The notes below the pieces were generated by a model, which saw only the letters and a program-made list of their open reading frames with translations, did not search any database and was not told where the DNA came from. 64,000 nt of DNA from positions 62,001 through 126,000 of the forward strand of contig DASWIS010000008.1 in assembly GCA_036397555.1 (NCBI GenBank). Direction: 5' to 3'. This DNA comes from Candidatus Zixiibacteriota bacterium. Lineage in GTDB: Bacteria > Zixibacteria > MSB-5A5 > WJJR01. This document shows, one piece after another, positions 53,784 to 62,190 of this stretch (its first letter is position 1; each line of letters starts with the position of its first letter). The position numbers were made by a program, and so were the translations under genes.

Positions 53784-54305
53784 GTGAAATCCCATCGTAT
53801 GGTTTGGCTGGCGGGGGCAATGCTGATGCTCTGGGGGTGCGGCCAGAGCGAGACACCGCCGCCGCAGCAACAATCGCAACAGCCCGCACAGCAGCCGCCA
53901 CAGGGCGAGGCACTGGCCGATTCGGCAGCGGACGGCATCCCGCAGTTGACGGGGGACACCGTCACCACACCATCGGGACTGAAGTACATCGAGATGACCG
54001 AGGGGACCGGTGGCATGCCGCAGGCCGGGCAAATGGTTGTCGTCCACTACACAGGGTGGCTGACCGATGGCACGATGTTCGATTCCTCCCGTAAGAAAGG
54101 ACAGCCCTACTCCTTCCCACTCGGACAAGGCCGGGTGATCAAGGGCTGGGATGAGGGGATTGCTTTGATGAAGGTCGGGGAACGTCGCCTTCTGATCATT
54201 CCCTACGATCTGGCCTATGGCGAAGCTGGCCGTCTGCCGCGCATTCCCCAGCGGGCGACACTGGTCTTCGATGTCGAGTTGCTCGAAGTGAGGACATCCG
54301 GTTAG
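53784..54305 (+). CDS. FKBP-type peptidyl-prolyl isomerase lipoprotein
   Basis: 173 aa starting at GTG 53784 with AGGAGGGG upstream. The lipobox MLMLWGC is followed by a Gln/Pro-rich linker (about 25-48). The FKBP domain has YIEMTEGTGGMPQAGQMVVV, HYTGWLTDGTMFDSS, PLGQGRVIKGWDEGIALM and RRLLIIPYDLAYGE, the complete FK506-binding core. It should act as a periplasmic or envelope proline isomerase. It is followed 20 bp later by a CDGSH gene, and the two probably share one transcript. Confidence 0.93.
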   Translation: MKSHRMVWLAGAMLMLWGCGQSETPPPQQQSQQPAQQPPQGEALADSAADGIPQLTGDTVTTPSGLKYIEMTEGTGGMPQAGQMVVVHYTGWLTDGTMFDSSRKKGQPYSFPLGQGRVIKGWDEGIALMKVGERRLLIIPYDLAYGEAGRLPRIPQRATLVFDVELLEVRTSG

Positions 54306-54325
54306 GCCCGTCTCGGGGTTTGTAT

Positions 54326-54562
54326 ATGAACGAACCGATCATCGCGCAGAAGCAGCCATATGTCCGCGACGAAACTGCACGGACCGTGAAGTGGTGTGCC
54401 TGCGGTCGTTCCGCCGACCAGCCGTACTGCGACGGATCGCACAAGGGGTCGGAGCATCGGCCCCTGGTGATCGAGTTGGCCGAGGGCAGGACAGTGTCGT
54501 GGTGCGGCTGCAAACACTCAGGAAACAAGCCGTTCTGCGACGGCACACACCGTTCGCTTTGA
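54326..54562 (+). CDS. Double CDGSH iron-sulfur protein
   Basis: 78 aa from ATG 54326, carrying two CDGSH [2Fe-2S] motifs: WCACGRSADQPYCDGSH and WCGCKHSGNKPFCDGTH. Each has the Cys3-His1 ligand set CxC...P-x-CDGxH. Two motifs in one small chain are common in bacterial mitoNEET-like proteins, which take part in redox or iron-sulfur handling. It shares a transcript with the FKBP gene and is followed by a terminator. Confidence 0.93.
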   Translation: MNEPIIAQKQPYVRDETARTVKWCACGRSADQPYCDGSHKGSEHRPLVIELAEGRTVSWCGCKHSGNKPFCDGTHRSL

Positions 54563-54585
54563 GCGTCGTGAAGGTTTGACGTTGG

Positions 54586-54617
54586 CCGCCCGACGCCCGT
54601 GCGTCGGGCGGTCTTTT
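54586..54617 (+). terminator. Intrinsic terminator after the CDGSH gene
   Basis: CCGCCCGACGC and GCGTCGGGCGG form a perfect 11-bp stem with a CCGT loop, followed by TCTTTT. It ends the FKBP-CDGSH transcript. Confidence 0.9.
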
Positions 54618-54666
54618 GTGTTATCTTGGCGCCGCCCCATTCCACCCGGAATGGCAGACAAAAGCC

Positions 54667-56142
54667 ATGGTCAGAGACAGACTCACGCTCCGGGCCGCGA
54701 CGGGCTTTCTTTTCGCGACATTGTTGGCGGGTTACATGTCCTCGTGCGGTGGCGACGGCAATGGTCCCAGCGGTCAGGGTTCGGTCGAAGGCGTCGTATA
54801 TCTCCCATTCGATCTGACCGCGGGGCTGCTTCCCGCCTCGTCGGCGACCGTCCGACTCAGCGGCGGCGACTATTCGATGCAGGTCGTGACCGGCGCCGAT
54901 GGCGCGTTTGCATTCGCCGATGCGCCGGCGCGTGAACTGATGCTCACGGCCGACTTTGGATCGTGCGGCAGCGCCGCCTCGATGACCATCGAGATCGTTG
55001 CCGATGAGACCCTGTCGCAGGACATTGTCCTGTCACCGTCCGATCCCGGCAACTGCATCGATCTTCCATACGCCGGCGCGGCACGCATGGTAGTCGATGA
55101 GACCAACAACACCGGATTGCTGCTGTATGACACGCAGTTTCGCCCCAAGCCGTTGCTGGTGCGACTCGATCTGGCCAGTGGTGAGGCGAAAGTCGCGGAA
55201 CTCTCGGATGTGACCAATGTGTTCGACATCGAGCTGGTCAGTTCCGACCTGGCTGTGGTGAATTGCCAGGTGGGAGTGACGTTCGGGCTGCGCTTCTTCG
55301 ACGTTACGACCCTGCAGGCCGACGGAGCAGACATTCCGTATCACAACTCCCAGGGCGCGAGCATCATCCATCCGGGACGGATTGCGCTGGATGCGAGCCA
55401 CTCGACCGTGTTTGCGACCCACGCCTACCGTCCCGGCGGGGCACTGGTCGGCGGGGTCTATGCCATATCGGTCGCCTCGCGATCGCTGATTGATGCCGAT
55501 CTGATCTCCGGCGATGGGAAACCGGGTTTCGACAATGAGCTCGTCGCCGGTGCGATGGTGTGGCCCTACAACGTTGCGTTCGATCCCGACGCCGCACTGG
55601 CCGGGGAGATTCTGGTCGGCAACCGGCAGGGGACATTTGTCACGGCCATCGATTGGTCGCGCTGGGGGACATTCAACCGCGATGCCGGACTCTCGATCCC
55701 GACGACCGGTGTGCGACAGATCGAGATGGACCCGGACGTGACCGGGTTCGGAGTTGTTTTCTGGGATTTTGCCGGTGGCTTCGGTGTGGGAGCATCGGCC
55801 CCCACCCCGATCCTATCATACGAATCCGGCAGTTCAGGATCGGCGCTGACGTATACCGAATCGGGCCGCGATCTGCGGTCGGGAGATCACATTCTGACGA
55901 TCATACCAGAGAGGCAAAGCTGGTTTACGATTGTCTACGATCCGTCCAGTCCCTTTCCTGATCGTCATCATGCGATCGAGCAGCGAAGTCTGACCACGCT
56001 GGGTCCGATCATGCGGTTCAACACCAGTCGTTCAACTGAACCGCCGCTGATTGCGCGGGCATTCGGCATCAACGCCACGACGGGACGCATCTACGTCGGC
56101 TATCAGGCCCTCGCGGTTCTCGAAGTGTTCAGTATACAGTAA
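54667..56142 (+). CDS. Secreted lipoprotein-like protein with propeller-like body
   Basis: 491 aa from ATG 54667. An N-terminal hydrophobic segment (TGFLFATLLAGYMSSCGG) looks like a signal with a weak lipobox before Cys. Residues about 40-125 resemble a carboxypeptidase-regulatory-like beta domain (SVEGVVYLP, DGAFAFADAPARELMLTADF). The rest has repeated strands such as GEILVGNRQGTFVTAIDW and GGVYAISVASRSLIDADLIS, consistent with a beta-propeller. No catalytic motif recognised. The start codon has only a weak ribosome-binding site. Confidence 0.7.
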   Translation: MVRDRLTLRAATGFLFATLLAGYMSSCGGDGNGPSGQGSVEGVVYLPFDLTAGLLPASSATVRLSGGDYSMQVVTGADGAFAFADAPARELMLTADFGSCGSAASMTIEIVADETLSQDIVLSPSDPGNCIDLPYAGAARMVVDETNNTGLLLYDTQFRPKPLLVRLDLASGEAKVAELSDVTNVFDIELVSSDLAVVNCQVGVTFGLRFFDVTTLQADGADIPYHNSQGASIIHPGRIALDASHSTVFATHAYRPGGALVGGVYAISVASRSLIDADLISGDGKPGFDNELVAGAMVWPYNVAFDPDAALAGEILVGNRQGTFVTAIDWSRWGTFNRDAGLSIPTTGVRQIEMDPDVTGFGVVFWDFAGGFGVGASAPTPILSYESGSSGSALTYTESGRDLRSGDHILTIIPERQSWFTIVYDPSSPFPDRHHAIEQRSLTTLGPIMRFNTSRSTEPPLIARAFGINATTGRIYVGYQALAVLEVFSIQ

Positions 56143-56191
56143 TGGGGTTTATGCCACAGGAATTCGGGGGGTGCTTCAGAACGGAGGAAGC

Positions 56192-57283
56192 ATGACGGCG
56201 ACCGGGAGTTCGCTGGCCGTACTGGTTGGAACGCGCAAGGGTGGATTCATCTTCCGCGGAGGCATTGATCGCAGAAGCTGGACAGCCGATGAGCCGTTTT
56301 CGAAGGGAAATCAAGTGCATCATGTTGCGGCCGACGATCGCAGCGGACGTTGGTTTGCCGCAGTGTCATCGGAGATCTGGGGGTCGGCGCTATGGATTTC
56401 CGACGATCGGGGACGCAATTGGAGCGAAATCAAAACGCCACCGCGGTTTGCCGACGGTGACGAACGTTCGCTGAAGAAGATTTGGAATATCAGACCGGGC
56501 CGCCCTGCCGAGAAAGACGTCATCTACGCCGGAGTCGAGCCGGCCGCGCTGTTCCGATCTGCCGACAACGGTGAGACGTGGACGGAAATGGAATCGCTTG
56601 GAAAGCACGAAACGCGGGATAAGTGGTTTCCCGGCGCCGGGGGCCTGATCGCGCACTCCATCGTTCTGCACCCTTCTATTCCGAACCGCATGTGGGTGGC
56701 AATTTCCGCCGCCGGGACATTTCGCACCGATGACGGCGGCAAATCGTGGGTGCCCAGGAACAAGGGTGTGCGCGCGGATTTTCTGCCCGATCCGTTCCCA
56801 CCGGTGGGCCAGTGCGTGCACAAGCTGGTTGCCCACCCAAAACATCCTGATGTTCTGTTTCAACAGAATCACTGCGGCGTATATCGATCCGACAACGGTG
56901 GGGATGACTGGGTCGATCTGTGCGACAATCTCCCGGCCCGCTTCGGATTCCCGATGGCGGTCCATCCGCACAAGCCTCAGACCGTCTATGTCATCCCCGA
57001 AGAGTCCGACCAGGCCCGCGTCACCGTCGGCGGGCGCCTGGCAGTGTGGCGCTCCGATGATGGCGGTGCGGCCTGGCGCGAACTCAACAAAGGTCTCCCC
57101 TCCCGGGGGTCGTACCAGAATGTCCTGCGCGAAGCGATGGCGGTCGATCAACAGCCGACCGCGGGAATCTACTTCGGCACCGCCACGGGGCAGTTGTGCG
57201 GATCACTCGACGAAGGGGAAAGCTGGCAGGTGATCGCCGAATGGCTGCCGCCCATCTACTCGGTCGAAGTCGCCACGTATTAG
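56192..57283 (+). CDS. BNR/sialidase-like beta-propeller protein
   Basis: 363 aa from ATG 56192 (GGAGG upstream). It carries several BNR/Asp-box repeats: SDDRGRNWSEIK, SADNGETWTEME, TDDGGKSWVPRN, SDNGGDDWVDLC, SDDGGAAWRELN and LDEGESWQVI. The fold is a six-bladed sialidase/sortilin-like propeller. There is no signal peptide and no catalytic sialidase set is evident, so a binding or scaffold role inside the cell is more likely. It converges on a MoaD/ThiS-like gene whose stop lies 2 bp away. Confidence 0.85.
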   Translation: MTATGSSLAVLVGTRKGGFIFRGGIDRRSWTADEPFSKGNQVHHVAADDRSGRWFAAVSSEIWGSALWISDDRGRNWSEIKTPPRFADGDERSLKKIWNIRPGRPAEKDVIYAGVEPAALFRSADNGETWTEMESLGKHETRDKWFPGAGGLIAHSIVLHPSIPNRMWVAISAAGTFRTDDGGKSWVPRNKGVRADFLPDPFPPVGQCVHKLVAHPKHPDVLFQQNHCGVYRSDNGGDDWVDLCDNLPARFGFPMAVHPHKPQTVYVIPEESDQARVTVGGRLAVWRSDDGGAAWRELNKGLPSRGSYQNVLREAMAVDQQPTAGIYFGTATGQLCGSLDEGESWQVIAEWLPPIYSVEVATY

Positions 57284-57285
57284 CC

Positions 57286-57558
57286 CTATCCCCCGGAGAT
57301 GGCGGGCATCACGGTGACGATGTCTCCATCAGTCAGCCGGACGTTGGCCACCTCCAACACGCGCACCAGCCGCTTGTTGACAAACACGTTGACATGGACC
57401 CGCAGTTCGCCGGGCTCCGTGAAGATGCGCTCGTACGCGCGCGGGTGGAGCGCCTTCAACGCGGCAAACGACTCACGCAGCGAACCCTCCTCGACGGTTA
57501 TTTCCTGCGCACCGTCGGCGTATTCCCACAATTGCCGCGGCAGTCGGATGGTGATCAT
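57286..57558 (-). CDS. MoaD/ThiS-like ubiquitin-fold protein
   Basis: 90 aa beta-grasp protein with a C-terminal ISGG, the diglycine tail used for adenylation and thiocarboxylation or conjugation. Blocks: MITIRLPRQLWEYADG, HVNVFVNKRLVRVLEVANVR and LTDGDIVTVMPAISGG. It could serve molybdopterin (MoaD), thiamine (ThiS) or a sulfur-transfer/ubiquitin-like pathway. No MoaE, MoeB, ThiF or ThiG is nearby. Its only partner is the convergent BNR propeller gene, a pairing I recall from other bacteria but cannot verify here. Confidence 0.87.
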   Translation of the reverse strand: MITIRLPRQLWEYADGAQEITVEEGSLRESFAALKALHPRAYERIFTEPGELRVHVNVFVNKRLVRVLEVANVRLTDGDIVTVMPAISGG

Positions 57559-57624
57559 GGCTTCGTCACGAGCGTTTTCTACAGTTTACACCGGAGGCAT
57601 GCGGTACCGCCATGCGAGAAATAC

Positions 57625-58269
57625 TTAGGACTTCAGTTCCCGAATTGTCTCGCCGTAGTCCTCAGTCCCGAACAGCCCCGACCCGACGACGAGGACATCC
57701 GCGCCGGCCTCGATTACCCGCCGATACGTCTTCAGGTTGATCCCCCCGTCGACCTCCAGCAGGCAATCGGCACCCGATTGGTCGATGGCCCGGCGGGCGG
57801 CGGCGATTTTCTCGGTGACCGATTCAATATAAGTCTGCCCGGCAAATCCTGGGAATACCGACATCACCAGGAGCAGGTCGAGTGCGCTGAGATAGGGCGT
57901 CACCCTCTCCAGAGGCGTGTCGGGATTGAGGGTCAGCCCGGCTTTTACTCCCAGGCCCCTCAGGCGCTTGATGAGTGCCCTCGGATCCGGGACTGCCTCG
58001 ATATGAAAGGTGACGAAATCAGCACCCTGTTTGGCGAAGGCCTCTGCATACCGTCCTGGGTCGGTCAGCATCAGGTGAACATCGAGGAATGCGTCGGTGG
58101 CACGGTCGAACACCCCGGCGATATCCGGGCCGAAGGAGATATTCGGCACAAAGTGGCCATCCATGATGTCCAGGTGCAGCCAGTCGGCGCCGGCGACGAT
58201 GGCCTTCTGCGCCTCCTCCGCAGCATAGGAGAAATCGCAGGCCAAAACCGATGCGGCGATTTTGATCAT
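57625..58269 (-). CDS. rpe: Ribulose-phosphate 3-epimerase
   Basis: 214 aa from ATG 58269. It is a TIM barrel with SVLACDFSYAAEEAQKAIVA, DWLHLDIMDGHFVPNISFGP, FLDVHLMLTDPGRYAEAF, LLVMSVFPGFAGQTYIESV and VDGGINLKTYRRVIEAGADV. These carry the metal-binding His/Asp set. It interconverts ribulose-5-phosphate and xylulose-5-phosphate in the pentose phosphate pathway. A longer upstream frame to 58515 lacks conservation. It stands alone between the MoaD-like gene and the SWIB gene. Confidence 0.96.
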   Translation of the reverse strand: MIKIAASVLACDFSYAAEEAQKAIVAGADWLHLDIMDGHFVPNISFGPDIAGVFDRATDAFLDVHLMLTDPGRYAEAFAKQGADFVTFHIEAVPDPRALIKRLRGLGVKAGLTLNPDTPLERVTPYLSALDLLLVMSVFPGFAGQTYIESVTEKIAAARRAIDQSGADCLLEVDGGINLKTYRRVIEAGADVLVVGSGLFGTEDYGETIRELKS

Positions 58270-58638
58270 TCTGCCACTCCCATTCGCGTCGGGGTACCCC
58301 GGCCCCTCGCAGAACCCGTCGTATCGCCGCCTTGCCCTTCTAAAAAAATGCGTCTCCCATAGGGGGGAATGCGATTTTCTTCTTGCCAGCCATTGCAAAG
58401 GGGATGATGCTTCCCTCTCGGAGGAAGGCAATGGGCCGCCATGACGCGGCGAGGGGACGCTGCTGCCACAGGGGGTGTGCTCACTGGCGCAGCAAGGGGA
58501 TGATCGAAACGCCATCGTCGAGACTCATTCGGACGTGTGTGTTCGCCTGCGAGTCGGCACGGACACGCTTTTCTCATAGGATCGTTCACGACATTAACCA
58601 GGGGCATTACCAACACTCAACGCTACCGGGAGGTCGTC
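58270..58638. other. Divergent region between rpe and the SWIB gene
   Basis: 369 bp with no convincing gene. It should contain promoters for rpe (minus) and for the SWIB gene (plus, GGGAGG at the right end). Small imperfect hairpins occur near 58400-58445, but I cannot assign a role. Confidence 0.5.
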
Positions 58639-59088
58639 ATGCCGGCAAAGAAGAAGACGACGAGAAAGAAAGCAACAACGCGTCGTAAACCAGCGCGCAA
58701 GAAAACCACCAAGAAGCGCGCCGCCAAGAAGACCGCGAAGCGCAAACCGGCGCGGAAGAAAGCAGCCAAAAAGTCCGCGCGCAAGGCCAAGGGTCGCAAG
58801 AAAGCCGCCCCGAAGAAGGCCAAGTCGAAGCGCAAACCGAATGCTGCATTCATGAAACCGATGCAGCCGTCGGCAATGCTTTCGGCCGTCGTGGGCGCCA
58901 AGGCGATTCCGCGCACCGAGGTCACCAAAAAGCTGTGGGCCTACATCAAGAAAAACGGCCTGCAGGACAAGACCAAACGCACGATGATCAACGCCGATCC
59001 CGCTCTGAAGGCGGTCTTCGGCGGTCGTACGAAGGTCTCGATGTTTGAGATGACCAAGCTGGTCTCCAAGCATCTGAAGGCGGCGTAG
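58639..59088 (+). CDS. SWIB-domain protein with histone H1-like Lys/Arg tail
   Basis: 149 aa from ATG 58639 (GGGAGG upstream). Residues 1-68 are almost entirely Lys, Arg, Ala, Thr and Pro (KKKTTRKKATTRRKPARKK and similar), like eukaryotic H1 tails and bacterial Hc1-like proteins. Residues about 75-149 are a SWIB/MDM2 domain: LSAVVGAKAIPRTEVTKKLW, AYIKKNGLQDKTKRTMINAD and FEMTKLVSKHLKAA. SWIB proteins of this kind occur in Chlamydiae and some other bacteria and are thought to bind DNA or chromosomal proteins. A strong terminator follows. Confidence 0.9.
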   Translation: MPAKKKTTRKKATTRRKPARKKTTKKRAAKKTAKRKPARKKAAKKSARKAKGRKKAAPKKAKSKRKPNAAFMKPMQPSAMLSAVVGAKAIPRTEVTKKLWAYIKKNGLQDKTKRTMINADPALKAVFGGRTKVSMFEMTKLVSKHLKAA

Positions 59089-59110
59089 AACGCGCTGCGG
59101 CACCAAGCAC

Positions 59111-59146
59111 AACGCCCCGGTGGCAGAGCCATCGGGGCGTTTCTCA
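59111..59146 (+). terminator. Intrinsic terminator after the SWIB gene
   Basis: AACGCCCCG and CGGGGCGTT form a 9-bp stem continued by an inner TGGC/GCCA stem, then TTTCTCATTT. It ends the SWIB transcript and lies between that gene and the convergent complex I operon. Confidence 0.85.
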
Positions 59147-59180
59147 TTTGCGTTCGATTCTCTATTGCGCGGAATGCCGG

Positions 59181-60401
59181 CTACCGGTCAACCTCTCCCA
59201 ATACGATGTCGAGTGAGCCGACGGTCGCGACCGCATCGGCGATGAGTACCGGCCGCTCCGAGGACTGCACGATCGCATTCAGCGCCGAGATCGCGGTAAA
59301 GCACGGCGAGCGAACCTTAACGCGCTGCGGCACATCGCTGCCGTCGGAGATGATATAGTAGCCCAGCTCTCCGCGCGGCGATTCCGTGCGGACGTAAGCG
59401 TCACCCTTGGGCGGGCGCACCTTACGAGGGATGGCCTCGCGTACATCCCCTGGGGGCAACGCATCAAGCGCCTGATGGCAGATTCTGACCGATTCGGCCA
59501 TTTCGCAGATGCGCACCATGTACCGGTCCCAGCACGATCCCAACGGTCCGAACTCGCTGGTCCCGGTGATGACGTTCCAGTCGAAACGATCATAGATCGA
59601 GTATGGATCATCGCGCCGCAGGTCCCAGTCCACACCGCAGGCACGCAGGTTGGGGCCGGTGACGCCGTAAGAGATTGCGACATCCCGGGGGAGGACGCCG
59701 ACATCGGCCGTGCGCGCAATGAAAATGTGGTTATACGACAGCAGGTCGTTAAAATCCTTCAGTTTCGGCTCGAAATAGCGCAGAAACTGGCGGCACTTGT
59801 CGGTCCACCCCTCGGGAAAATCGCGCGCCACACCACCGACCCAGATGTAGTTGTACAGCATGCGCGCGCCGCTGAGCCACTCGAATAAATCGAGAATCTT
59901 CTCCCGATCGCGGAAGGCCCACAGAAACGGCGTGAACGCCCCCATGTCGAGCCCGTAGGTGCCCAGTGCGACCAAGTGGCTGGCGATCCGTTGCATTTCG
60001 CAACAGATGACACGGACGTACTCGACACGCTCGGGGACTTTCAGGTCCATCAGGCGTTCGACCGCCACCGCAAACCCCATGTCCTGCGACATCGACGCCA
60101 GATAATCCATGCGGTCGGCGAACGGGAAGATCTCCGGATAGGGCAGGTTTTCGGCGTGCTTTTCAAAGCAGCGGTGCAGGTAGCCGATGTGCGGGCGGAC
60201 GTCCAATACCGCCTCGCCGTCCATCGTCAGTTCCAGACGCAGCACACCGTGTGTGGACGGGTGCTGCGGCCCCATGTTGACCTTGTAGGTGTCGGTGATA
60301 TATGCGCCGGAAAACTTCGGCGGGGCGCCGACGTTGATCAGCAGATCATCATCGTCGATCTCATAGCGCGGCGGCGCCTGCGGTGCAAAGACATCATCCA
60401 T
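59181..60401 (-). CDS. nuoD: NADH-quinone oxidoreductase subunit NuoD
   Basis: 406 aa, the 49-kDa/NuoD quinone-site subunit of complex I. It shows VNMGPQHPSTHGVLRLEL, IGYLHRCFEKHAENLPYPE, DRMDYLASMSQDMGFAVAVE, GPNLRACGVDWDLRRDDPYS and a C-terminal LIADAVATVGSLDIVLGEVD. It cradles the quinone head group with NuoB. It is the last visible gene of this operon, 15 bp after an unusual lipoprotein gene. No NuoC-NuoD fusion occurs; NuoC is separate. Confidence 0.97.
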   Translation of the reverse strand: MDDVFAPQAPPRYEIDDDDLLINVGAPPKFSGAYITDTYKVNMGPQHPSTHGVLRLELTMDGEAVLDVRPHIGYLHRCFEKHAENLPYPEIFPFADRMDYLASMSQDMGFAVAVERLMDLKVPERVEYVRVICCEMQRIASHLVALGTYGLDMGAFTPFLWAFRDREKILDLFEWLSGARMLYNYIWVGGVARDFPEGWTDKCRQFLRYFEPKLKDFNDLLSYNHIFIARTADVGVLPRDVAISYGVTGPNLRACGVDWDLRRDDPYSIYDRFDWNVITGTSEFGPLGSCWDRYMVRICEMAESVRICHQALDALPPGDVREAIPRKVRPPKGDAYVRTESPRGELGYYIISDGSDVPQRVKVRSPCFTAISALNAIVQSSERPVLIADAVATVGSLDIVLGEVDR

Positions 60402-60416
60402 CGAAAGAGTGCGACC

Positions 60417-61025
60417 CTATGGGTTCTGCGTTGAGCCCAGCTCCGATTCGGGCATGTGAGTGAAATGCTGCTTCGGATCCAACAGAAACTGGTATCGTGA
60501 ACGGAAACGCCGGTCGCCCACAAAGTAGACATACACCCAACGGTGGTCCCGGGTGATGGTCTGTTGCGGCAGCGGCCATCCCTTATCTCCGAGGGTGTAC
60601 TCGCCCTCGGGGAGATTCGCCCACTCGTAAGTGATCAGACCGTTGCCGGTCGAATCGGCGACGATAAACCGAAACGCCATCGCGCGATTGACGCGCACAT
60701 GGAACGACTCGGCAAAGTCCTGATCGGGCTGAGCCATCCCTCCGTGTTCCGATGCCGTCTGGATGACCAATGCGGTGTCGCGTTCGAACGGACGCAGTGT
60801 CGAGTAGTTGGGCGCCAGCCGCACGAACTCGGGATCCTCCTTGATCAAATACCCGTAGGAGCGTTCGAATAATTCCGATGACATGTTGTTGGCCGCAATC
60901 GACGGTGCGCCCGAGCCCGACGACCCATCGTTCCCCCCCGAACAACCCCAGCCGACAAGGGTCGCTGTGAGGGTGATGCCTGTCAGAATGCGCACCGTTG
61001 CGCCGTCGATTCTGTGTCTGATCAT
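60417..61025 (-). CDS. Lipoprotein of unknown function inserted in the complex I cluster
   Basis: 202 aa. The N-terminus has a signal with lipobox LVGWGC (Cys about 28) and a Gly/Ser linker. The domain that follows contains FRFIVADSTGNGLITYEWAN, LPEGEYTLGDKGWPLP and WVYVYFVGDRRFRSRYQFLL. I do not recognise a family. It lies between a NuoI-type ferredoxin gene and nuoD with 44-bp and 15-bp gaps and has its own GGGAGA site, so it is probably co-transcribed. A lipoprotein here is unusual; it may be an assembly factor or accessory subunit facing the periplasm. Confidence 0.75.
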   Translation of the reverse strand: MIRHRIDGATVRILTGITLTATLVGWGCSGGNDGSSGSGAPSIAANNMSSELFERSYGYLIKEDPEFVRLAPNYSTLRPFERDTALVIQTASEHGGMAQPDQDFAESFHVRVNRAMAFRFIVADSTGNGLITYEWANLPEGEYTLGDKGWPLPQQTITRDHRWVYVYFVGDRRFRSRYQFLLDPKQHFTHMPESELGSTQNP

Positions 61026-61069
61026 TTCCGCGATCTCCCGAATTAGACTTGCATCCCCACGGGACTGCC

Positions 61070-61576
61070 CTATGGATAAATGCCGATTGTCAGCGTCTTG
61101 CCGTCGACCGACGCCCGCAGCTTCTCGACCTCTTCCGGCGCGTAGGTTGCGTAGTGATGGATCAGGTTGCCGCGATTGTAGACGGAGTTCTCATACTCCT
61201 TGGTCATGTACAAACATTCGGTTGGGCACGGATCGGTGCACAACGAACAGTAGCAGCACTTGGCAAAATCGATATCGAAGCGCAGGACATGCAGCTTCTT
61301 TTTGTGTCCGTCGGAGGTCTCGCCCAAGTCTTCTTCCTTGCCCGCCTTGGCCGTCTCAATGGCAATGCAATCAACCGGGCAGACCCGCGCGCACTGCAGA
61401 CACCCGATGCAATCCTCGATGAGGTTGAACAACTGCCCCTTGGCGCCGATCGGCAAATCCCATGTCTCATCGGGATACTGCAGCGTGACCGGTTTCTTCC
61501 ACAGATGGAGGAAGGTGACGCGCAAACCGACCAGCAACGACCACATTCCGATCAGATGTCTTTTGACTGCACTCAC
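61070..61576 (-). CDS. nuoI: NuoI-type 2x[4Fe-4S] ferredoxin subunit (first of two)
   Basis: 168 aa from GTG 61576 (GAGGGG upstream). Two classical clusters are present: CIGCLQCARVCPVDC and CCYCSLCTDPCPTEC. The N-terminal helix region (LLVGLRVTFLHLWKKPVTLQ) and C-terminal tail match NuoI of complex I, which carries N6a/N6b and passes electrons toward the quinone. A second NuoI-like gene lies at 62797-63465. This copy sits between nuoC and the lipoprotein gene. Confidence 0.88.
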   Translation of the reverse strand: MSAVKRHLIGMWSLLVGLRVTFLHLWKKPVTLQYPDETWDLPIGAKGQLFNLIEDCIGCLQCARVCPVDCIAIETAKAGKEEDLGETSDGHKKKLHVLRFDIDFAKCCYCSLCTDPCPTECLYMTKEYENSVYNRGNLIHHYATYAPEEVEKLRASVDGKTLTIGIYP

Positions 61577-61601
61577 GGTCGTATGCCCCTCGTATACCCG
61601 A

Positions 61602-62177
61602 TCACATGCCGTCCAATTCCGGTTCTCTGATCTCCGGCGGATCGACACGCAGATCGCGGATGGTCCGGGAAATCCAATGTCCGCGGTCCGGGTCCTGACC
61701 TTCAGGGTACGGGACCCGCAATCCGCGATAGAATTCCTGGACCTTGTAGTCCTTGCGCAACGGCCATCCTTCCCAATCGTCGGGGCAGAGGATGCGCCGC
61801 AAGTCGGGATGGCCGTCGAAGACGATTCCCATCATGTCGTACGCTTCGCGTTCGTGCCAATCGGCCGTGCCGAACAGGTGTGACACCGTCGGCACATGCG
61901 GATGCTCGCGGTCAGAGAGTTCGACTTTGAGGGTGATCCTGTGCTTGTGCGCCATCGAGTGCAAATTGTAAGTAACTCCCAGCTTCTCTTTGTCATCGGT
62001 CGAGGAAAGACACATCAGCGATGCCAGCTCGATTCCCGGCTCATCGCGCAGCCACGCGCAGACCTCGGCGACCGCATCGGTCCGCACGACGCAGGAGGGA
62101 TCGACGCCCTCCGCCTGCGGGCCGACGATCTCTCCAAACTGTGCTGCGAGTTTTTGGTGAATCTCCTGCGTCGTCAT
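61602..62177 (-). CDS. nuoC: NADH-quinone oxidoreductase subunit NuoC
   Basis: 191 aa, the 30-kDa/NuoC subunit. Features are ELASLMCLSSTDDKEKLGVT, TVSHLFGTADWHEREAYDMM, GIVFDGHPDLRRILCPDDWE and GWPLRKDYKVQEF. It is a structural subunit of the peripheral arm. It begins 13 bp downstream of nuoB and precedes the first NuoI-type gene by 25 bp. It is not fused to NuoD. Confidence 0.95.
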   Translation of the reverse strand: MTTQEIHQKLAAQFGEIVGPQAEGVDPSCVVRTDAVAEVCAWLRDEPGIELASLMCLSSTDDKEKLGVTYNLHSMAHKHRITLKVELSDREHPHVPTVSHLFGTADWHEREAYDMMGIVFDGHPDLRRILCPDDWEGWPLRKDYKVQEFYRGLRVPYPEGQDPDRGHWISRTIRDLRVDPPEIREPELDGM

Positions 62178-62190
62178 TGGTGTCTGATTC

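Noticed and set aside
57196-58362. 388-aa open frame antisense to rpe and the MoaD-like gene
   Set aside because: It overlaps two confidently assigned genes and shows no domain.
59153-59175. TTCGATTC resembling a tRNA T-arm
   Set aside because: No matching acceptor, D or anticodon arms in the flanking sequence; a chance match.
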